From: Chitinivibrionia bacterium
Lineage (GTDB): Bacteria; Krumholzibacteriota; Krumholzibacteriia; WVZY01
NCBI GenBank assembly: GCA_016208665.1
Contig: JACQXT010000142.1
Location: forward strand, 1 to 17,923
Direction: 5' to 3'
DNA length: 17,923 bases
Shown in pieces: positions 14,194 through 17,923 of this stretch; within the stretch, counting starts at the first letter, position 1; the number at the start of each line of letters is the position of its first letter. The notes beneath the pieces are model-generated. The model worked only from the letters and a program-made list of their open reading frames with translations, was not told the origin of the DNA and made no database searches. The position numbers were made by a program, and so were the translations under genes.

Positions 14194-14907
14194 TTACTCT
14201 TCGTGGAAGCGAATCTTGGTTGTCCCTTCCGATGGTTCCTCGGACATGGTTTCTTCATCATCGGCGAACACCGTGATTTCAGCCGTGATGCGCCATCGGG
14301 AAACGCCGGCGATGGTCAGTTGATGCTTGTCGGGCCATTCCGCCTCGAACGGATGCGTTCCTAGGAGGCTATCGCTCGAGAGCGCGGCGGAGGATCTGTC
14401 GATCATCATTATATGAAGCTCCGCAACACCCACTCCCGGCAGTACCTCGAGATTGTTGGAACTGATGAAGCGCGCCGAATCGCTTTGCCCGTTCTCCGGA
14501 TCGTCGTTCGCGAGCCGTATCGTCAATGCCGGACCACTCGGATCCGATCTGAATTGCAGTCCGTTGACCGAGAAATCCATGAGGCATGGCGCCGCATCGA
14601 AGAGGTACTTCCCTCTGTCCGGCTTCGAATCGACATCCTGAGCAGTCTCGTCATAGAGACAGGATCCGCGAACCGTATCGCCGACGCTGACCGCTCCCCC
14701 CAAGAGCAGGGTGGAGTCGGCCACCGATGTGACGATGGCCCCGATCGGAATCAGTACGTACTGAGCCTCAGCCACTGAGGGACGGTTCATCAAAGGGGGT
14801 GTTGAGGAAGGTCCGACGAGTTCTTCGCTGCAGCCGATCGGGAGCATGGCCAGGGCCGCCGCCAGCGCCATCGTCACGAATCTTATTATAGCCTTGAATA
14901 TCATCAT
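14194..14907 (-). CDS. Lipoprotein with a beta-rich exported domain
   Basis: 237 residues; ATG 14907 (or ATG 14904 immediately after) follows GGAG. A signal peptide with lipobox LPIGC places lipidated C26 at the mature N-terminus, with S-E-E after it, so outer-membrane attachment is likely in a Gram-negative cell. Residues about 50-145 follow the pattern 'GaVtSV...GgaVsVGDtVrGsclYDe...D..pd.GkYlf...mdFsVNGlqFrSDpsgp', which I recognise as a beta domain frequent in exported PEP-CTERM-type and similar proteins; no sorting tail is present here. The C-terminal part (150-237) adds strands and an acidic end. Two further cysteines (in RGSCLYD and APCLMD) could form a disulfide. Function unknown. It is followed by a strong terminator and preceded by a 400-nt gene-free gap, so it is probably monocistronic. 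Confidence 0.8.
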   Translation of the reverse strand: MMIFKAIIRFVTMALAAALAMLPIGCSEELVGPSSTPPLMNRPSVAEAQYVLIPIGAIVTSVADSTLLLGGAVSVGDTVRGSCLYDETAQDVDSKPDRGKYLFDAAPCLMDFSVNGLQFRSDPSGPALTIRLANDDPENGQSDSARFISSNNLEVLPGVGVAELHIMMIDRSSAALSSDSLLGTHPFEAEWPDKHQLTIAGVSRWRITAEITVFADDEETMSEEPSEGTTKIRFHEE

Positions 14908-15311
14908 CTTAGCTCCGTTGATCCTTCAATCCCAAAGCATATACCCTGCTATACCCAAGGCAAACCGGGTGCCATGGAACATAGGCTCCCCGGCCCAAAA
15001 GACACCAGCGGGCGGACTTGGAGGCTCTAAAAAAGGGGACCGATCTAAGTTATTGATATTAAATATAATATAATCTATCACTAAAACAGAACGTTTGACT
15101 ATGGTACGAACATATTTTTTGCAGCAATAATGAAGGGGGCTATCAATAGACGGAAAAACGGCGCTTATGCGCACATAAGCGCGACGCAGGACAGGGTCGG
15201 CGATTTAATTGTATATTTATAAACGAGTTATATAACCATGGCCGTCTTCAGCCACTCTGGAGGATTGTCGGCTGGAGCATGCCGGAGACATGCCCGGAAT
15301 TCCTCGCAGTA
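14908..15311. other. AT-rich gene-free gap
   Basis: 404 nt without a supportable gene; the minus-strand open frame 14926-15174 is not protein-like. Around 15033-15080 a run of A's, then GGGGACC and GATCTAAGTTATTGAT, leads into a very AT-rich stretch; this string reminds me of sequence flanking IS200/REP-type transposase elements, but no transposase is present. On the minus strand below the peptidase stop, GGGCATG-N7-CATGCTC (about 15281-15301) may be a weak terminator. The clear structure is the hairpin at 15161-15182. Confidence 0.4.
15161..15182. other. Perfect 9-bp hairpin with CGCA tetraloop
   Basis: GCGCTTATG (15161-15169) pairs exactly with CATAAGCGC (15174-15182) around a four-base loop. 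It sits in a gene-free gap between two minus-strand genes, 130 nt past the peptidase stop. No U-run follows on either strand. Confidence 0.5.
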
Positions 15312-16460
15312 TTACTTAATGCCCAGCTTTTCCCGCACATCACCCGGTAGGCCGTCTTTGTGAATCATGAGAAACAGCGCCTTGGCGCGAACGAAATTTT
15401 CAGACAGATATTCAAGATCCTCGTACGGGCCTTCATCCGCTCCCCATGAATCCTTGACGCGATAAAATTTCTTGCCCGCATCGTCCTTTGCCAGGCCCAC
15501 GCAATGAACCAGGTGAACGTCCGTGGTGCTCCAATCTTCGAGCATCGTATTGCGCATGTCCTGCGTCACGGCGCCGCCTTCGACGTCCGGAGCGAGTTCC
15601 GCGTATCCCGAAAGGCTCTTATAGAGTTCGTCCGTCGTATGAAGATCGAACACCATCGAGAAACGCCTTTCGAGCGCGTGGTCGGCGATGCGGATGAAAT
15701 CATCCAGCGGCACATTGTAGTATCCGGAGTAGTGCAGCCAGTTGTCGTGCAGCGGAAGTTCCCCCGCGCCGTACGGCGGCAGAAAGGAATATGACGTGAT
15801 CTCCACGAAATCGTCATAGGGGACGGCGAGCACTTCGTCCGCAAACTGCCGGGGCGTGATCGTGCGTCCCTCGACGGCGATCGACGACGGCGGAGCGCCG
15901 AGATGGTTGTCGAGAATATCCCGGAAGTCCTCCATCCATGCGCTTTGCACCCGGCCTCCGCTCCAGGCGCCGGAGAGGTTCCCACCCTCGCCCGTTTTCA
16001 CGACGGCCTTCACCAGCGCGTTGAGAACGGCGAAGAGCTCCCTGTGATCGTGCTTCCGCTCCCCCGCCGGAAGCCCCGAATATGCGGCGAGCGGAACTGC
16101 ACCGCAGGTTTGCATGACATGGATCACGTCGTGCGGCAAGCCTCCCTGTCCGAACACGTCTCCTCCCTGCCGGCGCACGAACCGGCTGCTCTTCTCGAGA
16201 TAGGCGTGGTATGCGGTGAAAACCGGGGAGAGTTCGTACTCTCCTCCGCCGAGCCGTTTGACCTCCGATTCGAGAAACGACGTGGTGCTGAACGACCAGC
16301 ACATGCCCGTCTGCCCCTGCGGTTTGTAGGAGGTCCTCCATACTTCCTTGAGCACCGTGAACCGCTTCGGCGCGCTCTCGTTCTCCGTATCGGCGCGCAA
16401 TGCAACCGCGCCGAACGTGCAGCACAGCGCCAGCGCGGCCCACACCGCGTATTTTTTCAT
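15312..16460 (-). CDS. Exported C1B-like (bleomycin hydrolase/PepC-type) cysteine peptidase
   Basis: 382 residues from ATG 16460, chosen because GGAGG lies about eight bases upstream and a signal peptide starts there (MKKYAVWAALALCCTFGAVA, cleavage near residue 23). An in-frame upstream start at 16526 has neither. Catalytic features of papain-fold clan CA: Q48/Q50 in the oxyanion region 'KPQGQTGMCWSF', nucleophile C54, 'LSPVFTAYHAYLEK' (78-90) and 'GGLPHDVIHVMQTCGAVP' (106-123). H316 is the likely catalytic His by spacing to G322 (VHLVHCVGLAKD), and the third active-site segment is VKDSWG (335-340). That segment normally reads NSWG; here the Asn is D337. Family members are usually cytosolic aminopeptidases, whereas this one is exported. 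Substrate unknown. It is separated from the divergent glycosyltransferase by 247 nt. Confidence 0.88.
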   Translation of the reverse strand: MKKYAVWAALALCCTFGAVALRADTENESAPKRFTVLKEVWRTSYKPQGQTGMCWSFSTTSFLESEVKRLGGGEYELSPVFTAYHAYLEKSSRFVRRQGGDVFGQGGLPHDVIHVMQTCGAVPLAAYSGLPAGERKHDHRELFAVLNALVKAVVKTGEGGNLSGAWSGGRVQSAWMEDFRDILDNHLGAPPSSIAVEGRTITPRQFADEVLAVPYDDFVEITSYSFLPPYGAGELPLHDNWLHYSGYYNVPLDDFIRIADHALERRFSMVFDLHTTDELYKSLSGYAELAPDVEGGAVTQDMRNTMLEDWSTTDVHLVHCVGLAKDDAGKKFYRVKDSWGADEGPYEDLEYLSENFVRAKALFLMIHKDGLPGDVREKLGIK

Positions 16461-16707
16461 TTCATTTCCTCCGTTATTTGTTGTATGAATCCCGGCAATT
16501 CTCTTATGCTTGCAATGAAGCGGCAATCGCCGTGGATGCCTTTTCGCGCGCCGATCCTCGCACGGGGCGCATATCGCTCCGAGAGTACAGGATGTATCGT
16601 CGTCCGTCGAGCGCTAACCTCGATCCGGCGGACTTCGCAATCCTGAACGGGAGCGTCCCCGGCCGCGCGCGCCGGCTTCGCCGAAACACGATCAACAGGG
16701 GGAATCT
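16461..16707. other. Divergent intergenic region between peptidase and glycosyltransferase
   Basis: 247 nt that must carry promoters in both directions. I find no confident -35/-10 pair. The plus-strand open frame crossing it from 16400 runs antisense to the peptidase and out of frame with the glycosyltransferase, so it is not a gene. The right end holds the AGGGGGA ribosome binding site (16697-16703) for GTG 16708. Confidence 0.4.
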
Positions 16708-17923
16708 GTGCCTGCCAGAAGACGCGGATACAGCACGCAACAAGAACTGCTCGAACAGTTCGAAGACGACATCCGTCGCGAGATTCATGAACTCGACGAA
16801 TTGCGCGACGCCGACGTCATCGTCGGCATTCCGTTTCACGACGAGGAAGATACGCTCCCCGGCGTGGTCCACACGGCCTGTCGGGCTCTCGAGCAGATGC
16901 GATTGACCGGAAAATCATTTGTACTCTGTGTCGGGCCCGAGGATGGAGGGGACGCGCTCGACGCCGCCTTGAACGCCGACCGCAACGGGATCGATATCCC
17001 CGTCCGCGGCTTTCTCTTGCAACGCGGCATCGAGGGCAGGAGCTGGACTACCTGCGCGATCATGAAGGCGGCCGCCGCATTCAAAGTGCCGCTCGTGCTC
17101 CTGCCGCCGGACCTCGTGCCGCAACCCGTGGCGACGGAACGGGAAGGCGAAGGTTTCTCGCCCCATTGGATATCGCGCCTTCTCAGGCCGGTTCGCGATT
17201 ACGGCCAGCATCTCGCGCTCGCGCACTTCAGCTATCACCCCCTCGCCCACCCGGTCGAATCGTTGCTCACGTCGTCTTTTATAGAGGGCGTGTACGGACT
17301 CCGCCTGGATCAGCCGACTCCGGGGGTGCTGGCGCTTTCCAACGATCTCGTTCAAGTGTGCGTGTCGAGCACCGACATGCATTCGAGTGAAACCGGCAAT
17401 TACGGACTCGATCCATGGCTCGTCATCCGCGCCATCCTCAACCGCAATACCACCTGCCAGGCGCCCCTCGGAATGTCGTCGCGGCTCCATCCGGTTGACG
17501 CTCTCGAACCGGTATTCCTGCAGGTCACCCAGGCGCTCTTTCTCCAGGCCGTGCTGTACTCGCGGCTGTGGCTGGAACGGCCCTCCATGATAGCCTCGCC
17601 GAGCCGCTTCGGGACCGACTCGGAGGGCCCGCCGCCCGCGCTCCATGAGATCGACGAACACGCGCTGTTCAAGCTGTTCAAGAAGGAATACAATCGCCTG
17701 GACGAGACGCTCATTCGCGAAGTGGTGCCGGACGCGTTCAGGCAACGCCTCGAACAGATGGCGAAAGGCACCCGAATGACGCAGGGGCTCGATGCGCACG
17801 AGTGGATCGAGGTGCTCCGGGGGTTTTTGCTCCTCTACGGTTTCGAGGAACGTTTCCATCCCGTCGATATCGTCTCGGGCCTTTTCCCGTTCTTTCTCGC
17901 GCGGCTTGCGGGATTCAACGCCG
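16708..17923 (+). CDS. Glycosyltransferase of the glucosylglycerate/mannosylglycerate synthase type (3' truncated)
   Basis: At least 405 codons are open to the window edge. GTG 16708 is preceded by AGGGGGA, and the frame is free of stops throughout, while the opposing minus frame is a mirror of G+C-rich codons. The N-terminus has a charged helix (10-33), then DADVIVGIPFHDEEDTLPGVV (about 34-54), the donor-site opening of GT-A enzymes ('vGIPsyNEadTi' in relatives). VLCVGPEDGG follows near 72, then QRGIEGRSWTTCAIMKAAAAF (about 104-124). The strand that normally ends in a DxD such as FxDADL reads LVLLPPDL here. The C-terminal part (FLLLYGFEERFHP...VDIVSGLFPFFLARLAGF) matches the helical end typical of glucosylglycerate/mannosylglycerate-synthase-like proteins. 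Product could be a compatible solute or a glycolipid/polysaccharide; the nearby GT4 fusion suggests related sugar chemistry. Confidence 0.78.
   Translation, partial: MPARRRGYSTQQELLEQFEDDIRREIHELDELRDADVIVGIPFHDEEDTLPGVVHTACRALEQMRLTGKSFVLCVGPEDGGDALDAALNADRNGIDIPVRGFLLQRGIEGRSWTTCAIMKAAAAFKVPLVLLPPDLVPQPVATEREGEGFSPHWISRLLRPVRDYGQHLALAHFSYHPLAHPVESLLTSSFIEGVYGLRLDQPTPGVLALSNDLVQVCVSSTDMHSSETGNYGLDPWLVIRAILNRNTTCQAPLGMSSRLHPVDALEPVFLQVTQALFLQAVLYSRLWLERPSMIASPSRFGTDSEGPPPALHEIDEHALFKLFKKEYNRLDETLIREVVPDAFRQRLEQMAKGTRMTQGLDAHEWIEVLRGFLLLYGFEERFHPVDIVSGLFPFFLARLAGFNA

Noticed and set aside
13056..14276. 406-codon plus-strand open frame
   Set aside because: It runs antisense to the clear GT4 gene; its His/Arg/Glu-rich sequence has no family pattern and is typical of mirrored G+C-rich codons.
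16915..17859. 314-codon minus-strand open frame at the right edge
   Set aside because: The plus strand has an open frame with ribosome binding site and glycosyltransferase motifs running to the window end; the minus frame is its shadow.
1..17923. CRISPR arrays, rRNA genes, intact transposases, phage genes
   Set aside because: None seen: no regularly spaced repeat longer than 12 bp, no rRNA-like conserved strings and no intact transposase or integrase frame.

Overview
The window is bacterial, from what looks like a Gram-negative organism. Evidence is one lipoprotein with a clear lipobox, several Sec-type signal peptides, Shine-Dalgarno-preceded genes and no introns. I cannot assign a lineage by eye. 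The mix of families (HNH endonuclease, OPT transporter, GT4 fusion, C1B-type peptidase) resembles genomes of uncultivated deep-branching bacteria, but that is only an impression. The left ~3 kb looks lower in G+C and gene-poor. The right ~13 kb is G+C-rich and coding-dense, apart from AT-rich gaps near 4.3-4.9 kb and 14.9-15.3 kb.

Layout. (1) 1-2342, + strand: the 3' end of a large beta-repeat (CnaB-like) surface or secreted protein, a two-TM membrane GAF-domain protein, and a small signal-peptide-bearing beta-rich protein ended by a 13-bp hairpin. (2) 2343-4304: a decaying stretch with a four-copy 12-bp tandem repeat, a truncated XRE-type regulator remnant (2665-2796, - strand), and an HNH endonuclease gene (2859-4215, - strand) broken by an internal deletion/frameshift and an in-frame stop. 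A perfect 12-bp inverted repeat lies just upstream of the HNH gene. (3) 4807-6497, + strand: a promoter with a perfect 14-bp palindrome, then a three-gene operon: ArsR-rhodanese fusion, an unrecognised four-TM protein with conserved-looking cysteines, and a DsrE-family protein. (4) 6657-7985, + strand: a second promoter with an inverted-repeat operator, then arsR and arsM (As(III) S-adenosylmethionine methyltransferase). (5) 8081-11770: an OPT-family transporter (- strand), then divergently an exported alpha/beta hydrolase (+). (6) 11793-16460, - strand: a GT4 glycosyltransferase fused to a second, probably all-helical domain, a lipoprotein with a strong terminator, and an exported C1B-like cysteine peptidase. 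(7) 16708-end, + strand: a glycosyltransferase of the glucosylglycerate/mannosylglycerate-synthase type, cut by the window edge.

How parts fit together. The two adjacent ArsR-controlled operons are the most coherent functional block. One encodes sulfur-handling proteins (rhodanese, DsrE) with a membrane partner. The other senses and methylates arsenite. Each has its own sigma70-like promoter and its own dyad-symmetric candidate operator. A link between reactive sulfur or thiol chemistry and arsenic detoxification is plausible but inferred. The rhodanese-ArsR / 4-TM / DsrE operon is my best candidate for an under-described system.
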